Below, one piece after another: positions 8,416 to 18,299 of a DNA stretch of 64,000 bases. Below the pieces are notes generated by a model. It was not told where the DNA came from, made no database searches, and saw only the letters and a program-made list of their open reading frames with translations. The stretch covers positions 6,901 to 70,900 of the forward strand of contig NZ_DGUZ01000022.1 in NCBI RefSeq assembly GCF_002394865.1, written 5' to 3'. The DNA comes from Fibrobacter sp. UBA4297 (GTDB lineage: Bacteria; Fibrobacterota; Fibrobacteria; Fibrobacterales; Fibrobacteraceae). The stretch's first letter is position 1, and each line of letters begins with the position of its first letter. Position numbers and translations under genes: made by a program.

Positions 8416-9747
8416 ATGAATTTTAAATTTAAAACTGGTTTTACCCTCATGGAGCTGATGGTCTACATCGCCCTTCTTGGAGGTATTGTTCTCATCGCGG
8501 GCCAGGCGTTCAGCGATAGCACCAAAATGCGAATTAGGACGCAGAGCATGCTGCAGGCAAACCAAATTGTTGGGAATGTATCCTCGATATTAAAAGACGA
8601 TATAGCACAACTCGGCGCAAAAAGTTCCACAGAAACTGATGATCCGACTATTACCTCAATGAATGTTTTCAGCACAGCTCATATGCATGACGTATATATG
8701 GATCCCGACAATATCACAGACTCTGATAAGGACTCATCTTCATTTATAATCACGCAAAACGATGGCGGTACGGGATTAGACAAAATTACAATGCGTCGTT
8801 TGCGCTACACAAGCTCAGGTGCGTATGACGCCGTAGAACAAGTAACCTGGTTTGTGGAAGACAATGTTTTAAAAAGAGCTTGTCGAACAATAGTTTCAAA
8901 CACCGAAGATGAAAATTGCCCATCAACAGATTCCGCAATAGTAATAATCGCCGAGGGTATTGACAAATTTAAAATTACACCCGCCAAACCAAGTACAACA
9001 GTCACAATGACTAGTGTTCTTCCGTCAAGTTCTGAACCCGTAAAAGCATTCAAACTCATTTCGCGTTTTGGAGATGGCAATTTTGAGCCCATCAATATCG
9101 ACCCTCCAAATGGAGGGGAAACTATCAGACTATCAGGTTTTTCCATGAACTACGATTTTGATGCAAACATCCCCATTACAAATAAAGACCAAATTAAAGC
9201 AAACCAAGTTTTCTTGGCTAATCAAGGTGACGATATTACCTCCTGGAATTTTCAGTGTACTCAAATAACTCTAGAGCCTTATATTGAGTACGAAATTTCG
9301 TTTTCAATGCCTCTTACAGAAAATGACCCTAGTCGAATGTTTTGCCCAGGACGAGATCACATGGCCGTCGGTTTTAGATATGCAGAAAACGGAAACAAGC
9401 CTAGTAGCCTTAGCGACTTTCAATTTTACCCACCAACAGTTGGCGACAGCAAAGATACAGGACTTCGTAAAATGCGCTTCACAACCAACGAAACCATCGA
9501 TGGCGTATGCTTGGCATTTACATTTGCGAGTTTTTCACCTGTTGCATCTGCAGGAAATATAAACTTAGCCAATATAAAGCTCAGAAAAATAGCAAGTTCA
9601 AATTACACATTTACAGATGAGATTCTTGCCATCGCAGACAAAAAAAATGTAAAAGCCCTAAAAATAGAAATCGCCATAAACAAAAATGGCGAAACAGGTA
9701 CAGAGACAGCTATTGTGTCTATACCCAGCAATGGACCCAGAGATTAG
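8416..9747 (+). CDS. PilW-like type IV pilus minor pilin (prepilin)
   Basis: A 443-residue prepilin-like protein. The N-terminus MNFKFKTGFTLMELMVYIALLG has the prepilin peptidase site (G before FTLME), Glu at +5 and a hydrophobic helix, followed by a coiled helix (TQSMLQANQIVGNVSSILKDDIAQL), as in PilW. The large C-terminal part is beta-rich and may be an extracellular domain. The ATG at 8416 is chosen because the prepilin leader must be short and a GAGG site lies just upstream; the in-frame extension to 8278 would read through a terminator. It is followed after 10 bases by the PilX-like gene, so they form an operon. The genes are more AT-rich than gpmI. Confidence 0.75.
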   Translation: MNFKFKTGFTLMELMVYIALLGGIVLIAGQAFSDSTKMRIRTQSMLQANQIVGNVSSILKDDIAQLGAKSSTETDDPTITSMNVFSTAHMHDVYMDPDNITDSDKDSSSFIITQNDGGTGLDKITMRRLRYTSSGAYDAVEQVTWFVEDNVLKRACRTIVSNTEDENCPSTDSAIVIIAEGIDKFKITPAKPSTTVTMTSVLPSSSEPVKAFKLISRFGDGNFEPINIDPPNGGETIRLSGFSMNYDFDANIPITNKDQIKANQVFLANQGDDITSWNFQCTQITLEPYIEYEISFSMPLTENDPSRMFCPGRDHMAVGFRYAENGNKPSSLSDFQFYPPTVGDSKDTGLRKMRFTTNETIDGVCLAFTFASFSPVASAGNINLANIKLRKIASSNYTFTDEILAIADKKNVKALKIEIAINKNGETGTETAIVSIPSNGPRD

Positions 9748-9757
9748 GAGTGTAGCA

Positions 9758-12700
9758 ATGTTTAACAAAAAAGGTGTTTCTCTTATAACAGTTCTTCTGT
9801 TCATGCTTGTTGCGACAATTGCCGCAACAGCTACATTCAAATGGCTGACATCCGAAAACAAGTCGTCCTCCTCTAGAATGGAAATACAAGAAGCAAGGCT
9901 GAGCGCCAATGCAGGCATTCAGAGTATCAGAGCTTGGATGACCAATAACGCAAATGATGTCGGCGCCCTAATAAAGCAATACCTTTTGAATGGGAAACAG
10001 CCGATATTGCTAAACAGTCGCGTCGCAGCCCACATAAACAGAAAGCAAAATTTTAACGTATGGCTTACAGGCGTAACAGAAATCAACGGACACCACAAAT
10101 TAAAGATACTATCCGAAGGTATTTCTCGTGACAATTCCAAATACACAGAAGCAGCCATAATTAACGTTTCAGGACTTTACCAAGTCACTCCTCCAGAAGA
10201 AGAAGTCGAAATTAAAAATATCGCTTATGATTACTCCTACTTCGGCGCTTCTATTTCCAACCACGGATCGGCAAAACTATCATCAATGCTCATTAACGGA
10301 AACTGGTACGGAAATCCTCTTGGAATTGACAAGAACATCATTATCACAGGTAACGCAAAACTATCCGGTAACAACGTCTACATTTACGGAACAGGCTGTT
10401 TCGGAGGTGATTTATTTGCAGATAACGGCATTGACGCTGCAAACATCTATGTAGCAGGGACTTCAAAACAATTTGGCACAAAAAACGCCATAGGTGTTTC
10501 AAACCACGCCTATTTTGATGGAGTTCTGGAACAGGACCAAAATAGAGAAATCAGAATTGGCGGAAACATGACATCCAATAATAAAGTCAAAACTAGCATG
10601 GGTACAGGAAGTGCGGCTTTTACAATTGAAGGAAATCTGTGCCTTGGCCCAAATGCACAAGTTCAAATTGGCGGAATGCAAGGCACGACTCCACAATACA
10701 ACTGCGACTTTCGTGTTGATGGAGATGTCTGGATTACACACCCATATTCTTTCTATGCAAGAGATCCAAATCATGGGGATTTTCACGAGTACTATAATAA
10801 AATCATCTTAGGCAACAAAAATTCATCTAAAGTATATATTATAGACGCTTACCCTCATAGCGATTACGTAAAACTGAGAGAAAATAAAACATTTATAGAA
10901 AACTCAAATTACAGACAACACTGCAGTAATCCTATATCAATTGGTTATGGACAATACGGCTGTTACAATAAAAACTCAAATAGTTCTGAAAGAGAATACC
11001 ACCAATGGGACTATTGGCATGATGATTCAAGAACTCCATACGGCTATATCGCACCGAATTCAGATATGTACTACTTTTATTACGTTGAGCCAGGAGTAAC
11101 AGATGTCGAATTTAAAGAATACAACAATACATATTGGAAAAATAGAACCGCAGGTGCATGGGAATCGCCTTCGGCTATGGGGGCCTATTTTATAGGTGGC
11201 AAAGTCTATCACAAAACAAATGAACCAAATACATGGGCAGAATACAATTATGGAGACGGATTTCCACAAAAAAGGTCCCCCTATTGTATTCACAACAATG
11301 ACAAATTTCGCCCAGAATGCCATGTATCGCCATGGTTTAAGTCAAATGGTACTGTCACACACAATTTACCATCATCAAGACCAATAGCCTGTGCCGACTC
11401 TGTAAGAAAAGTTTGCTACGACATATGGAAAGAAAAACCAGGATGCGATGGAGCTAAATTTAAAGTTGATGATATTTTAAAAACTGCATACGATGCATTC
11501 GAAGATTATGCAAATAAAGGATGTGCTAAAAACATCACAGAAATGGACGAAAACTTTGTTACAAACGCAAATAGCTGTTATGATACAAATATCAAAGATG
11601 AAGAAAAAAAGAAAACTGATCTCTATAATGGGTATTTAGTTGTAAAGGTTACATCCACACAAAAAAAGGATTATTCAGAAGGACTTAAAGGAAAATTCAT
11701 AATCATCGTAACAAACAAGCCCTCGCAAATGGCGCCCCCACCCACAGCAGGCATCAATGATTATGTATTTCTGTACTTACAAGAAGGCGCAGGAGAAATA
11801 GTCGGACAAGGAACCGACACTTACAACTACTTCATTTACACAAAGGGAAATGTAGGCTCATCATCATACAATGCGGCAGACAATTCTATATCTCCGAGTG
11901 GAGGCATTCTCTTCAACAACGCAACCCTTAGCGGTTCCGTCTACGCGGAAGCCGCAAGTTGTTCAAAAGTTGCGGCACTCACATCAAGTAAGGAAATGAA
12001 ATTCAACCATGATTTGCTCAACAGCCTCAACCAAAGCAGAATTATTTGCGACGCTTCTGTCACTAATTGTGGAGGTGTAGCCACAAGTTCATCTTCTGTC
12101 GCCGAACCGACAAGTTCAGCATCAGCAGAAGGAGCCATTAACGGGAAAGACCCTTACTTTATATCCATTGCACCACAGCTAGGAATAACTCTTGAAACAC
12201 AATACAAGTCATCAGAAGATGCACCTGCAGATGCTGCAGAACTAGATCCTTCAATATTAATCCTTCCTCGCATCATTTATCTCCCAAAAGATGCGCCAGG
12301 AACATTAGCAGACTACTATTCTGTCATCAACTTAAATGGAGCAAACGAAGTCAAGAACGCTTCAAACGTGTCATGCAATCCTTCTATTCCACCAACAGGG
12401 AAAATGTACACATCTTCCTATTTGGACATCGGTACGCACAGATGCGAATATAAATCACAAAACTATGGCGATATCCCATTCTACGTTGTAGTTTCAGACG
12501 CAAGTGGTGATCTTCCAGAAGTCAATTTCACAGAACGTGATCAATCACTAGAATTAGGAGAAGAAGTCACCGTATCCGTAAAAATCGACAAATCCAAAGC
12601 CGTCAACGGAAAAATAAAATTTGATTTTTCTTTTGGAGACATTCCTTCTGGATGGACTGTTACGCCACCTAGTGGAGCAACCTACATCAAGGAACGCTCA

Positions 12701-15700
12701 GGAGGATTTTCCGGTAGACATTATTACACCGTAGAAGTTACACCTAATGCGTCCGAAGATCAAATAATCGATGTCTTAAAGGTATCAACAGAAGCAGATG
12801 CTCAAGACGGAGACATTCACATATCTTTAACTACGCCAACTGAGCAATGCATCATCGGAGGCTCTAAAAACACTCATCATGTTTACGTAAGAGGCCATTT
12901 ATATATAACCAGAGCCTCCATATCCGACTACTGTGATAACTTCACTTGTGATGCAGCGACTCTAGAAAAAAGCCATTATCCAGACTGCATCTATGAGGGT
13001 GAATGGATTACGGTCAGTGGTACAGGCTGTAGTGAAATTGTCAAAAATGACCGGTGGTCATGCCTAACGAATACGGCAATTTCTCTTGTATCCGTAAACG
13101 AATCCGATATTCCATCCAACTGCGAAATCGTCATACCAACAGACAACAATAGCATCGATGAACCACACAGTGGTGAATCTCAAAATCTTTACGCATCACT
13201 AAAACACAAAAAAGTGGAACTGACAGTCAAGCTCAAAGACAACAAAGATGACGACACGTATGTTCGCGTTTACGACCAAATGACATCTACTGAGCACCGT
13301 TGCACAAAAAACAGCACCCCCTATCCTTGCCAATATAACATCATCGCAGGCGCTCCAATTATCATTTCTCATGAGGATTACGGTGAAGACAAAGAAAGTT
13401 TTGCTTTTTGGAGATGTTCTGGAGATAATTGTTCAAAATCTACCTATTACAATGATGAAGAAGAATTCAGATTCTACAGCAGTCATACAATTACTGCTGA
13501 TTACGGTGTTGAATCCCATTGCTATTACGATGATTTTTCACAAACAACGGCATTTTGCGACACTGACGCGGAAAACTGCATAGATACATGCGCAACAATT
13601 ATTGAAGGAGAGCAAGTATGCGATCCTAGAAACAGCAAACAACCAAAATCACACTGGCTAATGACATACCACAACAATGGCAAAGGAAACAATTCCAATT
13701 ACATTCGACCTAATTTTGGCTCAGGCTCTATTTTCGCCCCCAATAACCAGAATGGAAACAATCAGAGCGGAAAAGTATCGGTAATTCTCAGAAACAAGAA
13801 TGCAGGACAATATGGTACAATGAACGCCCTTATACAAACAGCCATTCTTGCAAGTTCAAATCCAAATGAATTCTTAAATACGGGATTTATTTTTAGGAGT
13901 AACGGGAAAGAACACTTAATACTAAACGTTTATGGAACTAGTACTGCAGGAAAAAGCTCAGGAGACTTAACATTCCGAGTTTGCAAAGTGGTTGGCCAAG
14001 CAATAAACAATAAAAATCAAGGTGATTGCAAACTTATTCCAAAAGGAAAAGACGTATTGAATGTACCCATATCCAGCACGGATTTCATCAAAGTGGCTTT
14101 CACAATCGACAATAAAGATTTATTAACGGTTAATGCTAGCGTAAATAACAAAGCATGGTCCGGCGAACTCAGTATCAAGGACTTTGGGTTCAACGACATT
14201 ACACATACCTACGTTGGTTTCAGTTTAGCAGATCCTGAATTTAAAATATTTGATAATGGCTGGACATCAGCCTCGTTCAATGACCAATGCTGGGAACTTC
14301 CCTCGATATCATGTTCCTTCGCTGACAAATATGTAGGCGAAACGGTTCCCCTTAATGAAGAGGTCACCCCCAAAGTCATTATATCCAGTTGGTTTACTGA
14401 TAAAAATTGTGTAACAGAATACCACTACAACGGATGTGACAATGCAACATCTCTCTGCGTAAACGGCACTGGCGAACCTGGAGAAATCGGAGCGACATTG
14501 TCGGGAAGCAATTACAAATTTACAGCGGAAGGAGCTCATGGATACCTTGTAGATGATGATAAAAGGGCCCAAGATGCATCCGTAAAAGTCGTTTGTCCAG
14601 GAGAAGTTACAAGTCTGGACCTTGCTAAAGAATACTATAGCTGTGGCACATTCTGGGTTGGAAAGGTTACTAATTGCTCAAGTGAACTTTCTATACCTGA
14701 TAAGCCCATATATTTAACAAGCAACGTTCCTGAAGAAATTTCAACAGAAGAAAATGGCGATGGATACATAAACATGCGTGGCTCCATTTTGCATATTGAT
14801 ATTGAAACAGACGACTCAAATGACGAAAACAATAACCTTAACGCTAATTTGGAAATTCAATTACAGTCAACAAACGGAATAAAAAGTTCGTCAAGATTAA
14901 TCAGTACAGCTGGACATCACGAAATTGGAATTGACAATTTATCAAATATTTTTGGATTTGATCCACAGCATGTTTCAAAAATCATTATTACAAGCGACAA
15001 CAACATCTATATTAAAAACATCCATATAGCAAACAAATGCTCAAACAAGCTTTCTATTGAATGTGAAAAAGCGCATTTTGATCCTAATAAAGGGTGGAAA
15101 GTCGATGTAAAAGTCCACCCGATGAGTCCAAGCATAAAATGCTCTTACACATCGTCAGACAACAATATAGAACCCCTTGAAAACATCATCGGATGCACAA
15201 ATTCAGAGACGTTCTTAACATATAAGGAAAACGGTTACTATTGGTTGGGCAGCGCCCCCTCCTTTACAGTAACAGCTTTGGACAACAATGGTTCCACAGT
15301 TTCTTGCACAGTCACAGGAGAAAATTTAGGAACATTTACACCCACCTGTAGCGTAATCCCAACAAACATTACCACAGGCAGTGATGCACCTACATTCTCA
15401 TTTAAAATCGGTGAACCAAGACTCGGACCTGGCTGGGATAGAGTAACAGCCAATTATAGAGTATCCTTAGACGACGATGTTATAAAAGAAGGCAGTGCAA
15501 AATTAGGATCCAACCAAAACATATCATCAGACACAAAGCCTTCCAGTGGCGAACATCAATACAAGGTTGAAACTTGGTTCGGAAATGGACCATACGCATC
15601 AATGTGGGCACAGTCCTGCACTGCTGATTTCAACGTTGAAGACGGTGTCCAGAAGACCCCACCAACAATCAACTGCGAATCAAGCGAAGTAGACAATAAT

Positions 15701-16552
15701 GGATCATTCACAGTTAGCATCAGCAACCCCGATGAAATCCAATACACCTATACCTTCGGAGTTACCGACCCATTAGGTAATGTTTTTGCCGGTCAAAGCG
15801 GTTCAAGTAATGAAACAAGCCTTGCATATTCTTATACTCCAGGAATGGCGGGATCCGGAACCTATAGGTACTCCATCACAATCAATGGTGGGGAAACACA
15901 AACGTGTACAAAAACTCTATCAGTAACTTCGACTCTTTCTGCAACTTGCCCTACAACAATCACCAATCAAAATCCAGAAAACATTATCAATGTGAGTGCA
16001 AGCGCTCAGATAACCATAAATGGCCATACTTCGGATTGTACAGATTGCGAATACAAAATACTCTACAACAATGTACAGAAAAACGAAAACAATGAACTAT
16101 TTTTCTACGACAATAACGCTACAGGAACTAGAACTTATCGTTTTGAGGTTTCGGACAACGAAGGACACAACTATTCTTGTAACTTCAATGTGTCTTTCCA
16201 AAGCCAACAAAGTGGAGATATCGAACTCACTTACGGAGGAGGTAATTGGACTTTCATTAGTGAGGGAACGCACAAAATTGCATGCACAGGAAATCAATAT
16301 TCAGGACACTTAATATGTAAATGTCCCAATGCCGTATCGAATTATTACGATTGTCAAATGAGATACAACGGTATGCTTGTAGAAGTTCAATCCACCCAAA
16401 ATGACGGAAAGACCGTTGACGGGCAAAATACCCAATGCTACAATGGATACATCGCAAATGTAGAGATACTCGCTCCAAAAACATCCCCAGCACCAAACTC
16501 TAATCAATCAACACCACAAGGCAAAGGCATGTACTGTAAACACGATTGGTAA
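9758..16552 (+). CDS. Giant PilX-like pilus-associated surface protein
   Basis: A 2264-residue exported protein. Residues 1-35 resemble PilX (short basic start, GVSLITVLLFMLVATIAATATF helix, then a helix with SRMEIQEARLSANAGIQSIRAW), but the usual Glu at +5 is replaced, as in many PilX proteins. Residues about 150-330 look like a beta-helix (repeating G-N/V steps: GNAKLSGNNVYIYG, GGNMTSNNKVKTS). A Ser/Thr linker lies near 775. Residues about 1286-1510 and 1610-1757 look like beta-sandwich domains (lectin or carbohydrate-binding type, inferred). From about 1860 on there are repeated Cys-containing Ig-like modules. PilX family proteins are normally ~170-200 residues, so a pilus-tip adhesin, perhaps for plant fibre, is plausible. 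It forms an operon with the PilW-like gene. Confidence 0.7.
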   Translation: MFNKKGVSLITVLLFMLVATIAATATFKWLTSENKSSSSRMEIQEARLSANAGIQSIRAWMTNNANDVGALIKQYLLNGKQPILLNSRVAAHINRKQNFNVWLTGVTEINGHHKLKILSEGISRDNSKYTEAAIINVSGLYQVTPPEEEVEIKNIAYDYSYFGASISNHGSAKLSSMLINGNWYGNPLGIDKNIIITGNAKLSGNNVYIYGTGCFGGDLFADNGIDAANIYVAGTSKQFGTKNAIGVSNHAYFDGVLEQDQNREIRIGGNMTSNNKVKTSMGTGSAAFTIEGNLCLGPNAQVQIGGMQGTTPQYNCDFRVDGDVWITHPYSFYARDPNHGDFHEYYNKIILGNKNSSKVYIIDAYPHSDYVKLRENKTFIENSNYRQHCSNPISIGYGQYGCYNKNSNSSEREYHQWDYWHDDSRTPYGYIAPNSDMYYFYYVEPGVTDVEFKEYNNTYWKNRTAGAWESPSAMGAYFIGGKVYHKTNEPNTWAEYNYGDGFPQKRSPYCIHNNDKFRPECHVSPWFKSNGTVTHNLPSSRPIACADSVRKVCYDIWKEKPGCDGAKFKVDDILKTAYDAFEDYANKGCAKNITEMDENFVTNANSCYDTNIKDEEKKKTDLYNGYLVVKVTSTQKKDYSEGLKGKFIIIVTNKPSQMAPPPTAGINDYVFLYLQEGAGEIVGQGTDTYNYFIYTKGNVGSSSYNAADNSISPSGGILFNNATLSGSVYAEAASCSKVAALTSSKEMKFNHDLLNSLNQSRIICDASVTNCGGVATSSSSVAEPTSSASAEGAINGKDPYFISIAPQLGITLETQYKSSEDAPADAAELDPSILILPRIIYLPKDAPGTLADYYSVINLNGANEVKNASNVSCNPSIPPTGKMYTSSYLDIGTHRCEYKSQNYGDIPFYVVVSDASGDLPEVNFTERDQSLELGEEVTVSVKIDKSKAVNGKIKFDFSFGDIPSGWTVTPPSGATYIKERSGGFSGRHYYTVEVTPNASEDQIIDVLKVSTEADAQDGDIHISLTTPTEQCIIGGSKNTHHVYVRGHLYITRASISDYCDNFTCDAATLEKSHYPDCIYEGEWITVSGTGCSEIVKNDRWSCLTNTAISLVSVNESDIPSNCEIVIPTDNNSIDEPHSGESQNLYASLKHKKVELTVKLKDNKDDDTYVRVYDQMTSTEHRCTKNSTPYPCQYNIIAGAPIIISHEDYGEDKESFAFWRCSGDNCSKSTYYNDEEEFRFYSSHTITADYGVESHCYYDDFSQTTAFCDTDAENCIDTCATIIEGEQVCDPRNSKQPKSHWLMTYHNNGKGNNSNYIRPNFGSGSIFAPNNQNGNNQSGKVSVILRNKNAGQYGTMNALIQTAILASSNPNEFLNTGFIFRSNGKEHLILNVYGTSTAGKSSGDLTFRVCKVVGQAINNKNQGDCKLIPKGKDVLNVPISSTDFIKVAFTIDNKDLLTVNASVNNKAWSGELSIKDFGFNDITHTYVGFSLADPEFKIFDNGWTSASFNDQCWELPSISCSFADKYVGETVPLNEEVTPKVIISSWFTDKNCVTEYHYNGCDNATSLCVNGTGEPGEIGATLSGSNYKFTAEGAHGYLVDDDKRAQDASVKVVCPGEVTSLDLAKEYYSCGTFWVGKVTNCSSELSIPDKPIYLTSNVPEEISTEENGDGYINMRGSILHIDIETDDSNDENNNLNANLEIQLQSTNGIKSSSRLISTAGHHEIGIDNLSNIFGFDPQHVSKIIITSDNNIYIKNIHIANKCSNKLSIECEKAHFDPNKGWKVDVKVHPMSPSIKCSYTSSDNNIEPLENIIGCTNSETFLTYKENGYYWLGSAPSFTVTALDNNGSTVSCTVTGENLGTFTPTCSVIPTNITTGSDAPTFSFKIGEPRLGPGWDRVTANYRVSLDDDVIKEGSAKLGSNQNISSDTKPSSGEHQYKVETWFGNGPYASMWAQSCTADFNVEDGVQKTPPTINCESSEVDNNGSFTVSISNPDEIQYTYTFGVTDPLGNVFAGQSGSSNETSLAYSYTPGMAGSGTYRYSITINGGETQTCTKTLSVTSTLSATCPTTITNQNPENIINVSASAQITINGHTSDCTDCEYKILYNNVQKNENNELFFYDNNATGTRTYRFEVSDNEGHNYSCNFNVSFQSQQSGDIELTYGGGNWTFISEGTHKIACTGNQYSGHLICKCPNAVSNYYDCQMRYNGMLVEVQSTQNDGKTVDGQNTQCYNGYIANVEILAPKTSPAPNSNQSTPQGKGMYCKHDW

Positions 16553-16556
16553 ACCA

Positions 16557-16604
16557 TTTCATCCCCTCCCCAAAAAGCTCCCCGTCGGGGGGATGAAAAA
16601 TTTT
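16557..16604 (+). terminator. Probable terminator after the PilX-like gene
   Basis: Ten-base arms tttcatcccc (16557-16566) and ggggatgaaa (16589-16598) are followed by aattttat. The arms are strong but the T run is weak. Confidence 0.6.
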
Positions 16605-17047
16605 ATGAGCGTGGCGAAAATTATGGGAAATTTGGATTTGACAGTCTGTTGTTCAAAAAGGATTTAGCTAGCCGCGGGCTTGCGAGCTGCCACTATGGCT
16701 TCGACGGAATTTGCGACACATCCATCGTCAATTACATTGATTCACTTCTTACGGATTCTATACCCAAATTCATTTATTGGACAATGCTTGATGCACATCC
16801 TCCTTATGAATTATCTGGAGTTGCCGAAAGATCTGCATTTTGCAAGGAACTTTCGCTGTCTAATGTGGATTGCACGTATTTGACATTGCAAGAAAACTCA
16901 ATGAGTGCGCTTGCAAAGCTTGCCGCAAAACACCCTGAATGTCGTTTTGTCATTCGAGGCGATCACCGTCCAATAGGCTCCTTAGAACAATCTGGCTTTG
17001 TTCAATCGTTCTATTTTAGGTGGGTGCCGATTATCGTGATAAACTAA
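16601..17047 (+). pseudogene. 3' remnant of a sulfatase-like (alkaline phosphatase superfamily) gene
   Basis: An open frame without a proper start encodes the C-terminal ~148 residues of a sulfatase-like protein (YGKFGFDSLLF, then FIYWTMLDAHPP, then FVIRGDHRP, ending RWVPIIVIN). The HPP and GDHRP motifs are metal/substrate regions of membrane phosphoglycerol/phosphoethanolamine transferase-like proteins. The same C-terminal pattern (GDHNP...RWVPFVILN) closes the complete gene at 35997-37196, on the other side of the polysaccharide cluster. The N-terminal membrane part and first metal site are missing. The first ATG/TTG (16649) would give only 132 residues, so it is treated as broken. Confidence 0.75.
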
Positions 17048-17100
17048 GGTTGAATTTCAGTGGCTTAAATTGGAAACTATCTTCGCCAGTTCACGGTTGG

Positions 17101-17173
17101 ATCGCAGATGAACATGGTAAAGAACGTCCAATGCGAACGAATTCTCGGTTTTAACTCAAAGTGGGAATTTTAA
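17101..17173 (+). pseudogene. 3' tip of a HipA-like kinase gene
   Basis: These bases encode the C-terminal residues MNMVKNVQCERILGFNSKWEF and a stop. They are nearly identical to the end of the HipA-like gene at 38570-39659 (MNMIKNVQCKRILGFDSKWKF). The remainder of the gene is gone; upstream lies the sulfatase remnant. It is the mirror-image counterpart of the inverted copy near 38.6 kb. Confidence 0.85.
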
Positions 17174-17403
17174 ATTTCCGTTTGAACTATCTTCCCATTC
17201 TTTAATTCGGAATCGAGCAAATCGTAATTGTAGGCCGAACTTTCTGTGCAAAGGCCTGTCGCCGGATTTTGAAGCAACTCAAATGTTTTTGAATTGTAGA
17301 TGAGACTCAAGGCCGACTGCAATGAAAGGCCGCGCTCTTCCATCAACCATTTGGCCATATCGCCAACAATCCCCTCAACGAGAAATTCTTGTTTTGACGT
17401 CAT
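17170..17403 (-). CDS. Small helical protein of the DUF3990 locus (third gene, copy A)
   Basis: A 77-residue acidic, helical protein (FLVEGIVGDMAKWLMEERGLSLQSALSLIYNS...TGLCTESSAYNYDLLDSEL). Short proteins of this pattern regularly sit next to DUF3990 genes. It is the third gene of a tight operon (DUF3791, DUF3990, this gene; start overlaps the DUF3990 stop by 4 bases). Its 3' end overlaps, tail to tail, the HipA-like relic. An almost identical copy lies at 38340-38573. A toxin-antitoxin component is likely from context, but which partner neutralises which is not shown by sequence. Confidence 0.75.
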   Translation of the reverse strand: MTSKQEFLVEGIVGDMAKWLMEERGLSLQSALSLIYNSKTFELLQNPATGLCTESSAYNYDLLDSELKNGKIVQTEI

Positions 17404-17876
17404 ACGCTTGGCCTCTTTTGCAAAAAAGATATCGCCTTCGGAGTCCTAAAAGCATACTGATTATTCAATCTACGAGATTTCAGCCCATTCACTAACTCAT
17501 CTATTGTAATCACGTTAATTGCAAATGTCCTGAACAACGTAGCAATATCATCGTTTGCCACAGGACCGATAATCAAGTCAAATTCATCTGCGGGATGCTT
17601 TTGATTTCGACTTCTATTCGCCATCACAAATTCAGCCCATTCCCGATTAGGTTGCTCGAATTTCTTGATTTTCAATGATGACAAATCGGAATCGTCGAAC
17701 TCGAAGGCATTTACAACCGACTTACCCCCAAATCTATCAGCAACCTTTTGTGACATTTCGCGAGCTTGCACTAATATTGTTGTTAGATAAAAAGACTGCC
17801 CAAAATCCTTAAACGGTTTGCACATGGCCAAGTCTATTTTTTCAATATCGCAATTAGAACCATGATACAAGATCAT
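17400..17876 (-). CDS. DUF3990 protein, probable ADP-ribosyltransferase-like toxin (copy A)
   Basis: A 158-residue protein beginning MILYHGSN, with KPFKDFGQSFYLTT at about 29-42 and a later EWAEFVMANR segment. The LYHGS and FYLTT blocks match the DUF3990 family, whose H...Y pattern resembles the NAD-binding core of ADP-ribosyltransferases; that activity is an inference, not shown. The start ATG overlaps the end of the DUF3791 gene (ATGA), so translation is coupled. Related genes are at 23015-23578 and 46570-47043. Copy B, at 38.3 kb, has lost exactly this gene. Confidence 0.8.
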   Translation of the reverse strand: MILYHGSNCDIEKIDLAMCKPFKDFGQSFYLTTILVQAREMSQKVADRFGGKSVVNAFEFDDSDLSSLKIKKFEQPNREWAEFVMANRSRNQKHPADEFDLIIGPVANDDIATLFRTFAINVITIDELVNGLKSRRLNNQYAFRTPKAISFLQKRPSV

Positions 17877-18085
17877 TGAATCTGTCCTCCGTTTCTTTGA
17901 CAGATTGCGGTCAAATCTTCAACTGTATCATCAAAAGAAAGCAAATGCTCAGCCCCATAGTGAGCTTCTAAAAAATCCATTCCTTTAAAAAGGCTCAGAT
18001 AATTAAAAGCTTGCTTTACCGAAAGCGCTTTTGCTTTCGCAAATTCACTAATAGCCGCTATAGTCCATGTTATTTGCTTTTCCAT
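17873..18085 (-). CDS. DUF3791 small protein (copy A)
   Basis: A 70-residue protein, first gene of the DUF3990 operon. The pattern AISEFAKAKALSVKQAFNYLSLFKGMDFLEAHYGAEHLLSFDDTVEDL is that of DUF3791: a compact helical domain typically encoded just before DUF3990 and thought to be the antitoxin or immunity partner (context inference). A twin with only a few changes lies at 38105-38317. Homology between the two copies extends about 20 bases upstream of the start (tatatatttctctatatgg), so the promoter was duplicated too. Confidence 0.8.
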   Translation of the reverse strand: MEKQITWTIAAISEFAKAKALSVKQAFNYLSLFKGMDFLEAHYGAEHLLSFDDTVEDLTAICQRNGGQIQ

Positions 18086-18299
18086 ATAGAGAAATATATA
18101 AAATTGAGTAAAATGGTCAATAACCCCTTATATAAAGCTATAGGACACTCCTAAATAGCCCTAAAATCATACTCGGCATCGACTCAAAATAAAAATTAAA
18201 AATTCTCCAAATTAAAGTATTATACCACAAGGGAAACCAACTACACTCCCAAAGAAATTATATATTACGCTTTGTAAACAATTAGGGATGTGTAGAGCA
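18086..18299. promoter_or_regulatory. Divergent AT-rich region between copy A and the polysaccharide cluster
   Basis: These 214 bases separate the minus-strand DUF3791 operon from wecE and must contain promoters for both. A tatatt hexamer near 18260 is a possible -10 for wecE, but no good -35 is seen. No small gene was found. Confidence 0.35.

Larger units (their letters stand above)
17101..18103. repeat. Inverted long repeat, copy A (partner at 38088-38660)
   Basis: The HipA 3' tip, the third gene and the DUF3791 gene are nearly identical to 38088-38660 but in opposite orientation. The DUF3990 gene (17400-17876) is present only here. The two copies bracket the polysaccharide cluster at a distance of about 20 kb. 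Confidence 0.8.
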
